A stretch of 58,839 bases of DNA, from the NCBI GenBank assembly GCA_900319275.1, contig ONNS01000002.1, forward strand, positions 1 through 58,839, written 5' to 3'. Source of the DNA: an uncultured Eubacteriales bacterium (GTDB taxonomy: Bacteria > Bacillota > Clostridia > Oscillospirales > Oscillospiraceae). The notes beneath the pieces were generated by a model. It saw only the letters and a list, made by a program, of their open reading frames with translations. It made no database searches and had not been told where the DNA came from. The first letter of the stretch is position 1; the number at the start of each line of letters is the position of its first letter. Positions 17,111 to 26,589 of the stretch are shown here, piece after piece. The translations under genes and the position numbers were made by a program.

Positions 17111-17698
17111 ATGAGTGTGCGAACGATCGACAAAAGCAAGCGCGTGTTCACAATTCCCAATCTGCTCTCCTGTCTGCGTCTGCTGATGATCCCGCTGTTT
17201 ATGTGGCTGTATCTGGCGAAACAGAAATACGTCGAGACGGCCGCGGTACTTTTACTCTCGGGGCTGACCGACGTTGTGGACGGCTTTATCGCCCGAAAAA
17301 TCGATATGGTCTCCGATCTCGGCAAGGCGCTCGACCCCGTGGCCGATAAGCTGACAGAGTTCTGCATGCTTTTGTGTCTGCTCTCCCGTTTTCCGGTGCT
17401 TCGGCCGATCGCCCTGCTGATGGTCGTCAAGGAGCTCGTCTGCGGTGCGACAAGTCTTGCCGCGATCAGAAAGACCGGTAAGGTCCTCTCCGCAGAATGG
17501 CACGGCAAGGTATGCACCGGCCTGCTGTATCTGACAATGGTGCTGCACGTTCTGTGGATCGCAATCCCCGGAGAGATCTCCGCTTTGCTCGCGGGTGTGA
17601 CTTTTGTCATGCTGCTGCTGTCGATGGCGCTGTATCTCCGGCGAAATATTCTGCAGATACTCGAGAAGCCGGACATATCGACCGCTTCGCAGATATAA
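17111..17698 (+). CDS. pgsA: CDP-alcohol phosphatidyltransferase (PgsA-like)
   Basis: This 195-aa integral membrane enzyme transfers a phosphatidyl group from CDP-diacylglycerol to an alcohol. PgsA (glycerol-3-phosphate acceptor) is most likely. The family signature D-x2-DG-x2-AR-x8-G-x3-D-x3-D is complete in the run from DVVDGFIARK to GKALDPVADK (about 56-82). The N terminus (TIPNLLSCLRLLMIPLF) is typical of PgsA. Cardiolipin or phosphatidylinositol-phosphate synthases share the motif, so the exact acceptor is inferred. Confidence 0.85.
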   Translation: MSVRTIDKSKRVFTIPNLLSCLRLLMIPLFMWLYLAKQKYVETAAVLLLSGLTDVVDGFIARKIDMVSDLGKALDPVADKLTEFCMLLCLLSRFPVLRPIALLMVVKELVCGATSLAAIRKTGKVLSAEWHGKVCTGLLYLTMVLHVLWIAIPGEISALLAGVTFVMLLLSMALYLRRNILQILEKPDISTASQI

Positions 17699-17784
17699 CT
17701 CCTTGCTGCGGCGCGGAAACAGAAGAAAACAGCAGAAGATGGATGAAAATGAAAATAATGCTTATGGAATATCAAAAAGTCCTA

Positions 17785-17813
17785 TTCACAATTGAGAGCG
17801 CCTGTGGTATAAT
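17785..17813 (+). promoter_or_regulatory. Promoter of the type IV pilus operon
   Basis: TTCACA, 17 bases, perfect TATAAT; about 90 bases before pilB. The leader has only a weak GGAAC..GTTCC hairpin. I see no cyclic-di-GMP riboswitch signature. Confidence 0.75.
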
Positions 17814-17905
17814 AGCATATCAATGGTATGGAACTAAGCTGTTGGCACTGTAAGCAAATGGATGGGTTCCAATAAGACTATGTTTTGCGCGAGGATAGCA
17901 CGATT

Positions 17906-19588
17906 ATGAAAGGCAAACGCTTAGGCGATATTCTGGTATCGCAAAAGATCATAACGAATGACCAGCTGATGGAAGCACTGAGCCTGCAGAAGCAGCAGGG
18001 CAAGCGTCTCGGCCAGACGCTGATCGACAACGGTTTTATTACCGAGAATCAGTTGATCGACACGCTGCGTTATCAGTTGGGGATCGACTATATCGATCTC
18101 AGCAAGATCGATATCCCGGTCGAAATGTCCGAGTGGATCCCGAAGTCGGTGGCGGTCAGCAATGGCATCGTGCCCGTCAGCGTATCGAAGGACACGCTGT
18201 TCATCGCGATGGAGGACCCGCTGAACTTCTACGCGATCGAGGAGGCCAAGCAGGTCTCCAAGAAGAAGATCGTCCCCATGATCGCCAGCCGCACGGCCAT
18301 CGAGCACGCCATCAACTCCCTCTACGGCAACGAAAAAGCGGCCAAGGCCATCGCACAGATGCGTTCCGAGGCCGGCATTTCCGAAGAGAGCATCCGCTCC
18401 ACGCCCGAGCCGCAGGAGAGCGAGCAGGACGGCCCGACGATCCGACTGATCAACTCGATCATTGAGCGCGCCTACGAGGAGAACGCTTCGGATATTCACT
18501 TCGAGCCCACCAAGGGCGACATGATCGTGCGCATCCGTGTCGACGGCATCCTGCACAAGATCCTGACGATCCCCTCGGATCTCAAAGACTCGGCCACCTC
18601 GCGTCTGAAGGTCATGAGCCATATCAACATCACCGAAAAGCGCATCCCCCAGGACGGCCGTGCGGTGATGATGCTCGACGGCAAAGAGGTGGATATGCGT
18701 TTCAGCACGCTGCCCACGATCTACGGTGAAAAAACCGTTGTCCGTCTGCTCTCCGGCGATGCCTCTATGCTCAACCGCGCCGGTATCGGTATGCCCGCGG
18801 CCGAGAGTTCCAAACTCGACAAACTGATGGCCACGACCAGCGGCGTTATCCTGATCGTCGGCCCCACAGGCTCCGGTAAATCCTCGACCATGTATACACT
18901 GGCCCAGGAACTCATCAGCGAGTCTACCAACCTGATCACGCTCGAAGACCCTGTCGAAATCAAGTTTGACGGTGCCACCCAGGTGCAGATCAACGAAAAG
19001 GTCGGCATGACTTTTGCCAGCGCCCTGCGCTCGGTACTTCGTCAGGACCCGGATATCATCTGCGTCGGCGAGATCCGTGACGGTGAAACCGCCGAGATCG
19101 CAATGCGCGCCGCCATGACAGGCCACCTTGTTATTTCCACGCTGCATACCGAGGACGCTGTCTCCGCCATTACGCGACTGGTCGACATGGGCGTGGCGCC
19201 CTATCTGGTCGCCGCCGGTGTGCGCGGCGTCATTTCCCAGCGCCTGCTGCGCCGTATCTGCAACCGCTGCCGGACAGAGGATTTCCCGGACGAGGCGACA
19301 CTGAAGCTCTCTGATCTGCCGGTACGCGCAGGGCGCAAGTTCTACCGCGGCAAGGGCTGCGACTACTGTTTCAATTCCGGCTACCGCGGCCGTATCGGTG
19401 TTTTCGAAGTGCTGATGATGGACGACGAGCTGCGCCAGTGCATCCTGCACGGCATCAACCATCAGGAGTTCATGCGCATCGCCCGCAAGGGTGAATTCAC
19501 CACCATGCTGGACAATGCCGACAATCTGGTCGAGCAGGGCATCACCTCGGTGTCCGAGGTCGTCCGTACCTTGCTGACCGATAACTGA
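17906..19588 (+). CDS. pilB: Type IV pilus assembly ATPase PilB (GspE family)
   Basis: This 560-aa cytoplasmic hexameric ATPase powers pilus extension. The N-terminal GspE_N domain (RLGDILVSQKIITNDQL onward) is followed by the ATPase core with Walker A GPTGSGKSS at about residue 320, the Asp box (EDPVEIK), Walker B (ICVGEIRDGETAEIA) and the His box (TGHLVISTLHTEDA). A tetracysteine zinc motif (CNRC near 451, CDYC near 486) is typical of PilB/GspE and absent from PilT. The start is ATG 17906 after GAGG. It is the first gene of the operon, 43 bases before pilT. Confidence 0.95.
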   Translation: MKGKRLGDILVSQKIITNDQLMEALSLQKQQGKRLGQTLIDNGFITENQLIDTLRYQLGIDYIDLSKIDIPVEMSEWIPKSVAVSNGIVPVSVSKDTLFIAMEDPLNFYAIEEAKQVSKKKIVPMIASRTAIEHAINSLYGNEKAAKAIAQMRSEAGISEESIRSTPEPQESEQDGPTIRLINSIIERAYEENASDIHFEPTKGDMIVRIRVDGILHKILTIPSDLKDSATSRLKVMSHINITEKRIPQDGRAVMMLDGKEVDMRFSTLPTIYGEKTVVRLLSGDASMLNRAGIGMPAAESSKLDKLMATTSGVILIVGPTGSGKSSTMYTLAQELISESTNLITLEDPVEIKFDGATQVQINEKVGMTFASALRSVLRQDPDIICVGEIRDGETAEIAMRAAMTGHLVISTLHTEDAVSAITRLVDMGVAPYLVAAGVRGVISQRLLRRICNRCRTEDFPDEATLKLSDLPVRAGRKFYRGKGCDYCFNSGYRGRIGVFEVLMMDDELRQCILHGINHQEFMRIARKGEFTTMLDNADNLVEQGITSVSEVVRTLLTDN

Positions 19589-19631
19589 CGTCTGGCCGCA
19601 GGCTTTATCAATCGTAGAGAGGAATATAAGT

Positions 19632-20687
19632 ATGCTGACAGTTGAACAGATCGTCATTGCCGCATCCGAGATGGGTGCGTCCGATATTCACCTTGTCTGC
19701 GGCCTGCCGCCGAAGTGCCGTCTGGACGGCGAACTGAAGGATATCCTTCCTGTTACGCTGACCGATGAGGACTGCGAGGCGCTGGCGCGAGAGGCCTGCG
19801 GGGATGATTACGATACATATCTGCAGGTTGGCGAACTCGACCTTGGCAGTACGATCGCCGGTCGCCGCTGCCGTCTGAATATTTTCCGTCAGCAGGGCCA
19901 TTCGTCCATTGCACTGCGTATTTTGTCAGAGAAGATCCTTGAACTGAGCAAGCTGGGCGTGCCGAAGGCCGTCACGACCTTCTCCAAGTTCAATAAAGGC
20001 ATCGTTCTGGTCTGCGGCGAGACAGGCAGCGGCAAATCGACCACGCTGGCCGCTATCCTCGACGAGATCAACCATACCCAGTCCAAGCACATCATCACGA
20101 TGGAGGACCCGATCGAATACATCTACACGCCGGACAAATGCATCTTCAACCAGCGCGAGATCGGCCGCGATACCCACAGCTTTGCCGACGCGCTGCGCGC
20201 CGTGCTGCGTGAGGACCCGGACGTCATTCTGGTCGGCGAGCTTCGTGACCCGATCACGATCGAGACGGCGCTCACCGCCGCCGAGACCGGACACCTGGTG
20301 TTCGCCACGCTGCACACCAACTCCGCGGTCGATTCGGTGGAACGTATAGTCGGCTCGTTCTCGGCGGATCGCCAGGCGCAGATCCGCACGGTGCTCTCGA
20401 GTACGCTGCAGGCTGTATTGGCCCAGCAGCTGCTGCGCCACGCCAGCGGCCACGGCCGCGTGCTGGCCGCCGAGTGCATGGTCGTCACACCGGCTATCCG
20501 CAACCTGATCCGCGAGGGGAAGACCCCGATGATGATGTCCGCCATGCTCTCGAGCGCCAAGGAGGGCAGCCTGACGATGGATAACTGTCTGCTCAACCTG
20601 GTGGGCGAGCGGAAGATCACACCGCAGACGGCGTTCGACGCCTGCTTTGACAAGGAGTACATGAAGAAAAAGCTGATGTTGTCTTGA
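19632..20687 (+). CDS. pilT: Twitching motility / pilus retraction ATPase PilT
   Basis: This 351-aa hexameric ATPase drives pilus retraction, so the pili are probably dynamic (twitching, DNA uptake). It has MGASDIHLVCG near the N terminus, Walker A GETGSGKSTT at about 133-142, EDPIEYIY, VGELRDPITIE, TGHLVFATLHTNSA, and the PilT-specific AIRNLIREGK near the C terminus. It lacks the GspE_N and zinc motifs of PilB. Confidence 0.95.
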   Translation: MLTVEQIVIAASEMGASDIHLVCGLPPKCRLDGELKDILPVTLTDEDCEALAREACGDDYDTYLQVGELDLGSTIAGRRCRLNIFRQQGHSSIALRILSEKILELSKLGVPKAVTTFSKFNKGIVLVCGETGSGKSTTLAAILDEINHTQSKHIITMEDPIEYIYTPDKCIFNQREIGRDTHSFADALRAVLREDPDVILVGELRDPITIETALTAAETGHLVFATLHTNSAVDSVERIVGSFSADRQAQIRTVLSSTLQAVLAQQLLRHASGHGRVLAAECMVVTPAIRNLIREGKTPMMMSAMLSSAKEGSLTMDNCLLNLVGERKITPQTAFDACFDKEYMKKKLMLS

Positions 20688-20728
20688 GATTAGCCCCAAA
20701 TTCACTTGAGGCGACGAGAGGTGATTGA

Positions 20729-21952
20729 ATGAATACCTACAGATATAAAGCCAGGAACGCGGCGGGGAAGACCGTCAACGGCGTTATCAACGCGCCGGAC
20801 GAATTCTCTGCGGTACAGAAGGTACGCGAAACGGCGCCCGTGATTCTGGAAATCGTGCCTGTCAAGTCCGATTCCGAGAAAAACGGCATGCTGAGCATGG
20901 AGATCGGCGGCAAGCCGAAGGTCAAAGCCGACTCGCTGGCCATGATGTGCTCGCAGTTTTCGATCTTGCTGCAGTCCGGCATCCACATTGCGCGCTGCAT
21001 TGAACTCGTCGCCAACCAGACCGAGAACAAGCGCCTGAAAAAGATCCTGAAGGACATCGCCGACGATGTGGCCGAAGGCGGCGGCGTGGCCTCGAGTTTC
21101 GAGCGCAGCGGCGAGGGGATTTTCCCGCCGACCTTTATCGAGACGGTGCGCGCCGGCGAACTGGCCGGTACGTTGGAGAAATCCTTTGACCAGCTGGAAA
21201 CCTACTTCAGTAAGTCCTACGCCAACTCTGAAAAGATCAAAGCGGCCATGAGATACCCGATCTTTGTCGTGGTGATCGCGATCATCGTCGTCATCATCGT
21301 CATGGTCAGGGTCGTGCCTGTGCTGACGAACGTATTTGCTTCGATGGGCGGCGAACTTCCGTGGATCACGCAGTCGCTGATCGCCACCTCCAATTTCTTC
21401 GCCAAGTGGTGGCTCGTCATGGTGATCGCGATCCTGGCAATCGTGGTTGCCTGCAAAGTGTATTTCGGCACGGAAAAGGGACGCCTTGTCAAGGGCAAGC
21501 TGCAGCTGCAGCTTCCGATCATTGGCAAGATCAACATTCTCAGCGGCTCGGCGCATTTTGCAAGCACGATGTCCGTCATGCTGCTCTCGGGCCTGACGGT
21601 CAACCGTGCGACCGAGGTTACCTCGCGCGTGATGACCAACGCCATTATGCAGGACGACGTGGCGGCCATGACCGGACGGCTGGAGGAAGGCCATCCGCTC
21701 GGCGAATGCATCCTGAAATGTGATTATTTTCCCGAGAACCTGCGTCAGATGACAGCCATCGGCGAAGAGTCCGGCGAATTGGCCGAGACCTTGAATGTTG
21801 TCGGCGATTACTACACGAACGAGGCGGACCATGCGACGGCGGCCGCTCTGGCCAAACTCGAGCCGGGCATGATGGTCGTTCTGGCGCTGTTTGCCGGCTG
21901 GATCGTCATCGCGATCTATATGCCGATGTTCACCGTGTATAACATGTTCTAA
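20729..21952 (+). CDS. pilC: Type IV pilus inner-membrane platform protein PilC
   Basis: This 407-aa platform protein receives the work of PilB and PilT. It has two T2SSF domains, the first from about 70 (MMCSQFSILLQSGIHI), the second from about 270 (FASTMSVMLLSGLTV). Each precedes membrane segments (about 170-195, 225-245 and 375-400). The N terminus YRYKARNAAGKTVNGVI is typical of PilC/GspF. Confidence 0.94.
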   Translation: MNTYRYKARNAAGKTVNGVINAPDEFSAVQKVRETAPVILEIVPVKSDSEKNGMLSMEIGGKPKVKADSLAMMCSQFSILLQSGIHIARCIELVANQTENKRLKKILKDIADDVAEGGGVASSFERSGEGIFPPTFIETVRAGELAGTLEKSFDQLETYFSKSYANSEKIKAAMRYPIFVVVIAIIVVIIVMVRVVPVLTNVFASMGGELPWITQSLIATSNFFAKWWLVMVIAILAIVVACKVYFGTEKGRLVKGKLQLQLPIIGKINILSGSAHFASTMSVMLLSGLTVNRATEVTSRVMTNAIMQDDVAAMTGRLEEGHPLGECILKCDYFPENLRQMTAIGEESGELAETLNVVGDYYTNEADHATAAALAKLEPGMMVVLALFAGWIVIAIYMPMFTVYNMF

Positions 21953-21955
21953 GCC

Positions 21956-22495
21956 ATGGAGATCAAAACAAAACTGCGCGGCCGCAGCGGAATGTCGCGT
22001 CTGGTGTTCCTTCTGCTGTGCGGCATTGCTGTCATGCTGCTGCTGTTTATCGCCGAAGGCTATATCCGGCATCTGGACGATGCGAAAATGACCTTTGACA
22101 AAGATCAGGTGCGCGAGGCGGTGGAACTGGCGAAGATCCAGTATCTCAGTGAAGGCTGCCCCGCCGGCACCACCTATTATTTCGATGCGGAGCGCGCCAG
22201 AATGGTGCCCTTCGACGAGATCGTCAATATCGTCGGCTACGGCCGCAGCAGCGCGGCTCACAACCGACACGGCGAGACAGGCGCTCTCGGTATTCCCAAT
22301 CTCGGCGGTCGGGGCGGTGCACAGTTCCTCGCAATCGCCATCGAGGATGACGATACCGTCAATGTCCGCTGGCAGGGCAAACATCTGACGGTCTATGACG
22401 AGAGCCTGATGTCCGCGCAGGAACTTGCGCGTCTCACCGAGGCTCAGCGCCTGCAGATCGAGTTAGATCGCCAGAGAGGGGGCGACGCCGGATGA
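21956..22495 (+). CDS. Pilus-operon protein with N-terminal membrane helix (pilin-like architecture)
   Basis: This 179-aa protein is not recognised as a named family. A short basic N terminus (MEIKTKLRGRSG) is followed by one membrane helix (about 14-34) and a soluble domain containing YYFDAERARMVPFDEIV, then a charged tail. The layout resembles a pilin, but after the Gly the sequence is MSRLV, without the FTLxE prepilin motif. It may be a divergent minor pilin or a pilus-assembly accessory protein. It starts three bases after pilC and overlaps pilD by four bases (ATGA), so it is firmly in the operon. Confidence 0.75.
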   Translation: MEIKTKLRGRSGMSRLVFLLLCGIAVMLLLFIAEGYIRHLDDAKMTFDKDQVREAVELAKIQYLSEGCPAGTTYYFDAERARMVPFDEIVNIVGYGRSSAAHNRHGETGALGIPNLGGRGGAQFLAIAIEDDDTVNVRWQGKHLTVYDESLMSAQELARLTEAQRLQIELDRQRGGDAG

Positions 22496-23244
22496 CGCTG
22501 TATTTTGCGGTGGTGTCGTTCATCCTCGGCAGTGTGTTCGGCAGCTTCATCAACTGTTTCGCCTGGCGCATCACGCACCACGAGTCGATCCTCAAGGGGC
22601 GCAGCCATTGCGCGGTCTGCGGACACACGCTTGACGCGCTGGATCTCGTGCCGATTTTCAGTTGGCTCTTTTTGAAAGGGAAGTGCCGCTATTGCGGGGA
22701 AAAGATTTCTCCGCGCTACGTGCTGACAGAACTGCTGTTGGGCGTTGCGTTCCTTTTGAGTTTCATCTGCTTCGGCTTCCGCTGGGATACGCTGCGTCTG
22801 ATGGCGCTGAGCGTGGCCCTGCTGGGGCTGAGTCTGGTAGACCTGGAAATCCAGGAGATTCCCGACGGCTTCATCATCTACGGGATTATCCTGTGGGCGG
22901 TCACGCTGCCGCTGATGGACGATAGCGTGAAGGCACTGTGGCAGGGTCTGCTGTCCGGCGTTTTGATCGGCGGCGGTATTCTGCTGATCTCGTTGGTGAT
23001 GGATAAGGTGCTGAAAAAGGAGAGTCTCGGCGGCGGTGACGTCAAGCTGCTCTTCATGATCAGCCTGTATATGAGCCCACTGGCGGCACTGTTCAACGTG
23101 GTGCTGGCCTGTATACTGGGATTACTGTTTGTGGCGGCGCTGAAAAGTGAGAAGATCCCCTTCGGACCTTCCATCAGTCTGGCAAGTTTTGTCACGCTGC
23201 TTGTCGGCGAAAAACTCGCTGCGTGGTATTTAGGGCTCTTTTAG
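22492..23244 (+). CDS. pilD: Prepilin peptidase / N-methyltransferase PilD
   Basis: This 250-aa integral membrane aspartyl protease cleaves and methylates prepilins. The N-terminal GSVFGSFINCFAWRI is followed by a cytoplasmic zinc-type tetracysteine region (CAVC at about 41-44, CRYC at about 64-67) and multiple membrane helices. The two catalytic aspartates sit in LVDLEIQEIPDG and GGGDVKLLF. Its likely substrate is the pilin encoded at 26009. Confidence 0.94.
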   Translation: MTLYFAVVSFILGSVFGSFINCFAWRITHHESILKGRSHCAVCGHTLDALDLVPIFSWLFLKGKCRYCGEKISPRYVLTELLLGVAFLLSFICFGFRWDTLRLMALSVALLGLSLVDLEIQEIPDGFIIYGIILWAVTLPLMDDSVKALWQGLLSGVLIGGGILLISLVMDKVLKKESLGGGDVKLLFMISLYMSPLAALFNVVLACILGLLFVAALKSEKIPFGPSISLASFVTLLVGEKLAAWYLGLF

Positions 23245-23276
23245 GAATATAGAATTAATCCTCAGGGAGGAGAATT

Positions 23277-24278
23277 ATGGCTGCAAATGTGATTGGAATC
23301 GATGTATCGGTTACCGCATTGCGAATCACAGTCTGTGACAAGCAGGGGCCGGTGCGCTTTTTCGAGGCGCGACTGCCGGAGAATATGGTGCGGGACAATC
23401 AGATCGTGTCTTGGGATGCCATGGGCGATTTCCTGAAGGAAACGCTGAAAAACGAGAATATTCGTGCCAGGGACGTATGCTTTACGGTGCCAGAGTCCGC
23501 GGTGTATATTCAGCACGTCGTGCTGCCGCCGATGAGCGAGAGCCAGTTGAAGGTAAACCTACCTTACGAGTTCCATGACTATATCAACCGCGACATGGAT
23601 CGGTATATCTACGATTACGCGGTCAACCACATCGATCCGGAGAAGATGGACTTGCTGGCTGTGGCTGTCTCGCGTGAACTGGTGGATCGCTACACCGCCA
23701 TGTGCCGCCGCGCCGGGCTTCGGCTGCACATCCTGGCGCCGGACGTAATTGCGTTTCGCAATCTGCTGCGCGCCTACGGCGAGCAGCGGGCGAACACAGA
23801 AGTTCATAAGGACTATGTGATCCTGGATTTGGGTGACGAGTCGGCACACCTGCACTTCTTCACCAATGGCGAATTCGAGGTTACGCGAAGCCTGGACACC
23901 GGCTGCCTTGCTCTGGTCGATCCTATCGCCTCGGCTACCGGCATCGATCCGCATCTGATTCTGATGGGACAGAGCGGTTCGCTTACCGAGCAGGCCGAGC
24001 AGAGCAACGAGACCTTCCTCGACCAGTGCAACAACCTGGCCCTGTCGGTCATGCGTGTGTTGAACTTCTATAGTTACAATAACCCCAACAACAGCATCAA
24101 TGCGCTGTATGTCTGCGGCGTCGGTATCCGACTCAAGCCGCTGATGAACGAAATTGCCGCCAACATCGAACTGCCGCTGCTGCATGCCACCGAGTTGATC
24201 CCGAATAGGGTCGGCCTGCCGGATGGACTTGCGGTAGCCCCGCAGTCCTTTGGCATCTGCGTCGGGAAGGAGGGCTGA
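23277..24278 (+). CDS. pilM: Type IV pilus assembly protein PilM
   Basis: This 333-aa cytoplasmic actin-like ATP-binding protein couples to PilN at the membrane. It has an actin-fold phosphate-1 loop (GIDVSVTALRITV, 6-18), a second acidic phosphate loop (YVILDLGDESAHLHFF), and an adenosine-region VCGVGIRLK. GGAGG-type site AGGGAGGAG precedes the ATG. pilN follows after two bases. Confidence 0.9.
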   Translation: MAANVIGIDVSVTALRITVCDKQGPVRFFEARLPENMVRDNQIVSWDAMGDFLKETLKNENIRARDVCFTVPESAVYIQHVVLPPMSESQLKVNLPYEFHDYINRDMDRYIYDYAVNHIDPEKMDLLAVAVSRELVDRYTAMCRRAGLRLHILAPDVIAFRNLLRAYGEQRANTEVHKDYVILDLGDESAHLHFFTNGEFEVTRSLDTGCLALVDPIASATGIDPHLILMGQSGSLTEQAEQSNETFLDQCNNLALSVMRVLNFYSYNNPNNSINALYVCGVGIRLKPLMNEIAANIELPLLHATELIPNRVGLPDGLAVAPQSFGICVGKEG

Positions 24279-24280
24279 GC

Positions 24281-25063
24281 ATGGACGTCAAAACCCAGGA
24301 AACGCTGCAGCAGAACGAACAGAATAACGGTTTTCCGCTGTTTGCCGATCAGTCACAGGGCAGCCCGGCCCCGCAGGGCACGCCCACGCCGCAAAAACCG
24401 CAGCTGCAAAAGATCAAGGGCCATTATCCTACAAAGACCTCGATCAACCTTGTTTATAAAGAGAAGAAAGCCGGCAAAAACTTCACGGCGTTGGCGCTGT
24501 TTGGTGTGTTTCTGGTGCTGCTGGCGATCTTCACCAAGTTCATGGTGCTCGACCAGATCGCCGCTGTCAATGACGCCGAGTATTTATATCATACCCGGCA
24601 GGATCAGTTAGCCACACTGCAGCGGTCCAACTCCGTCTATGACCAGGTCGAGGCGGAATACAGCCACTTCGGCATCGGCTATCTCAGTCAGGCAGAACTC
24701 GACCGGCACGACCGCGTGAATATGCTGGATGTCATCGACGATAAGGTCGGCATCAGCAAGGGCATCCGCACGATTCAGATCTCCGAGAATACCGCGGTGC
24801 TCAGCTTCCTCACGCTGGAACTGAAGGATATGGCGACCATTATCTCTCGCCTGGAGGAGAGCGAGTATGTCAGCTATGTCACGGCGTCCAGGGCCGCCAC
24901 AGAAAACTATACCGTTACCTATGTCGACCAGTTCGGCACACGGATCGCCGATGTCGACGACGAGACGAGGGAGGCTGTCACCAACTATATCTCCGTTGTG
25001 TTTAAGACGCCTGCCGCTGTAAAGGCCGCCCAGGCTGCCGCGGAGGGAGGGGAGAGGCAATGA
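24281..25063 (+). CDS. pilN: PilN-like pilus assembly protein
   Basis: This 260-aa bitopic membrane protein has a Gln/Pro-rich cytoplasmic N terminus (1-50) that would hold the PilM-binding segment (SINLVYKEKKAGK near 50-62). One membrane helix (about 66-88) and an extracytoplasmic coiled and ferredoxin-like domain follow. The family is assigned by position between pilM and pilO and by this topology; sequence similarity to proteobacterial PilN is weak. It overlaps pilO by four bases. Confidence 0.78.
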   Translation: MDVKTQETLQQNEQNNGFPLFADQSQGSPAPQGTPTPQKPQLQKIKGHYPTKTSINLVYKEKKAGKNFTALALFGVFLVLLAIFTKFMVLDQIAAVNDAEYLYHTRQDQLATLQRSNSVYDQVEAEYSHFGIGYLSQAELDRHDRVNMLDVIDDKVGISKGIRTIQISENTAVLSFLTLELKDMATIISRLEESEYVSYVTASRAATENYTVTYVDQFGTRIADVDDETREAVTNYISVVFKTPAAVKAAQAAAEGGERQ

Positions 25064-25686
25064 GCATACTCAACCGTGCGTTTACGAACCGTGAAATTGC
25101 GATTATCCTGTTGCTGACATTGATTTTGCTGGTGCTGGTGTATGTTCGCTTTGCCTACATCCCGATGCAGGACCAGCTGGACTATTACGAAAGTGAGACG
25201 GCCAAGCTGGATAGCCAGATCCTAGTGGAACAGGGCCGCGCACGGAAAATCCAGGAGATGCAGGCCCAGATCGAGACCGGTTTGAAGGAATACCCCGGCG
25301 AGGTCAAGACCTATGACAACGTCAAGGCCGAGATCGACGCGCTCAACGACATCCTGAATTCCGCCAAGTCTTTCGAGGTCAACTTCCGGCAGCCCACGGC
25401 GAACGGCAACAATGTGCGCCGCCGTGTCGATATCAACTTTGTGGCCCGCAACTATGCCAGTGCCCGCGCGCTCATCCGCCAGCTGCACGACTGCGAGTAT
25501 CGCTGCATGATCACCACCCTGTCCATGAGCCCGGCCAGCCGCCGCTTCGTCCATGAGAACGGTATCTACTACTATACCAGCTATACCGATCTGCAAAACG
25601 GCGATGTGTCCGTCAGCCTGTCTCTGACCTTCTACGAGACGCGCTACGGCACCGATCTGACCGACGGTCTGCTGATCGAAAGCTAA
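25060..25686 (+). CDS. pilO: PilO-like pilus assembly protein
   Basis: This 208-aa protein has one N-terminal membrane helix (about 10-29), a coiled coil (about 35-80, DSQILVEQGRARKIQEMQAQ) and a C-terminal ferredoxin-like domain (about 95-195), the layout of PilO. It would pair with PilN to connect PilM and PilC to the growing pilus. It is the last gene of the tight operon; a 320-bp gap follows before the pilin. Confidence 0.78.
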   Translation: MSILNRAFTNREIAIILLLTLILLVLVYVRFAYIPMQDQLDYYESETAKLDSQILVEQGRARKIQEMQAQIETGLKEYPGEVKTYDNVKAEIDALNDILNSAKSFEVNFRQPTANGNNVRRRVDINFVARNYASARALIRQLHDCEYRCMITTLSMSPASRRFVHENGIYYYTSYTDLQNGDVSVSLSLTFYETRYGTDLTDGLLIES

Positions 25687-25929
25687 TTCTTCCATACAAA
25701 ACAGATTTCTCCGGCTTGCTGCATGATGTATGAACAGGCCGGATTGTAATGATCGTAGGGGGCGTTTTACGAAGCGCCCGTCTGTAGTCGCTTTGTTGCT
25801 TGTACTTCTTTTATGCTGCGCGCGGGACTGGACTTGGACGGCTTCGCAGGGTGAATTCCGGGCGTAGAAATTATTAAGCAATCTTAAGATCGTCTGTCGC
25901 AAATTCTGGACAAATCTGGCGAAAACTCA

Positions 25930-25958
25930 TTGACATCTCAGGAGAATTGTGGTAAAAG
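25930..25958 (+). promoter_or_regulatory. Separate promoter of the major pilin gene
   Basis: Perfect TTGACA, 17 bases, TAAAAG; about 50 bases before the pilin ATG. It lets the pilin be made in excess of the assembly proteins. The preceding 25690-25929 holds nothing else I can identify. Confidence 0.6.
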
Positions 25959-26008
25959 TAAGTAAGGAATTCAAGTTCCAAATTTATGTTATGAAAGGAA
26001 GTTCATCT

Positions 26009-26395
26009 ATGAAGAAAGTGAACAACCGCAAGGGCTTTACCCTTGCCGAGCTGCTGATCGTTGTTGCGATCATCGCTGTCCTCGTCGCTATCGCTATTCC
26101 CATCTTCACCACCCAGCTCGAGAGAGCCCGCGAAGCCACCGACCTGGCCAATATCCGCTCCGCTTATGCCGAAGTCGTCTCTGCTTACCTCGGCGATGGT
26201 GCAGCCCACTCTGCGAAGATTTCTGTCAACCAGAAGATTAACAACTGGCAGACCAATGGCTCTAAACCCAGTGCTCAGATTGGCACTAAGATTTCGGGCC
26301 TTGGCGGTAGCTATGGCTTCTACAAAGTTCCGACCCATACCAGTGGTTACTACACTGTTAAGATTAATGATGCCGGTAAGGTTACTATTGGCTAA
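26009..26395 (+). CDS. pilA: Major type IV pilin (prepilin)
   Basis: This 128-aa prepilin has a short basic leader MKKVNNRKG, a cleavage site between Gly9 and Phe10, then the class III motif FTLAELLIVVAIIAVLVAIA with the conserved Glu5 of the mature chain. A small globular domain (about 40-128) has no cysteine pair. The start is ATG 26009, ten bases after AAGGA; in-frame codons upstream have no site and would spoil the leader. It has its own promoter and terminator. Confidence 0.93.
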   Translation: MKKVNNRKGFTLAELLIVVAIIAVLVAIAIPIFTTQLERAREATDLANIRSAYAEVVSAYLGDGAAHSAKISVNQKINNWQTNGSKPSAQIGTKISGLGGSYGFYKVPTHTSGYYTVKINDAGKVTIG

Positions 26396-26463
26396 TAATT
26401 TTTAATATGACTTGATATAAAAGGCGATTGAAGTTGCGGTAAAATCAAGTCCAATACAATTAA

Positions 26464-26497
26464 GGGCTCTCCTCATGATTTGGGGAGAGTCTTTTTA
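26464..26497 (+). terminator. Terminator of the pilin gene
   Basis: GGCTCTCC and GGAGAGTC form the stem around a loop of about ten bases, followed by TTTTT. It lies about 70 bases after the pilin stop. Confidence 0.8.
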
Positions 26498-26589
26498 TTA
26501 AGTATACTGTTTTCAATAATATGTACATTGAAGATCGATCGCGTATAATTACCGACTCCGTCAGTCAGATCATGAAAGGAACCTTGCTC

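Noticed and set aside
17814-17905. Cyclic-di-GMP riboswitch before the pilus operon
   Set aside because: The leader is under 100 bases and lacks the conserved GEMM core; only a weak GGAAC/GTTCC hairpin is present.
17921-19657. Long minus-strand open frame (578 codons) over pilB
   Set aside because: It is the antisense shadow of a fully motif-matched PilB gene; composition is His/Asp/Arg-rich, with no ribosome site.
20702-22384. Long minus-strand open frame (560 codons) over pilC
   Set aside because: Antisense shadow of PilC; low-complexity DDDDDR/HH runs show it is not a real protein.
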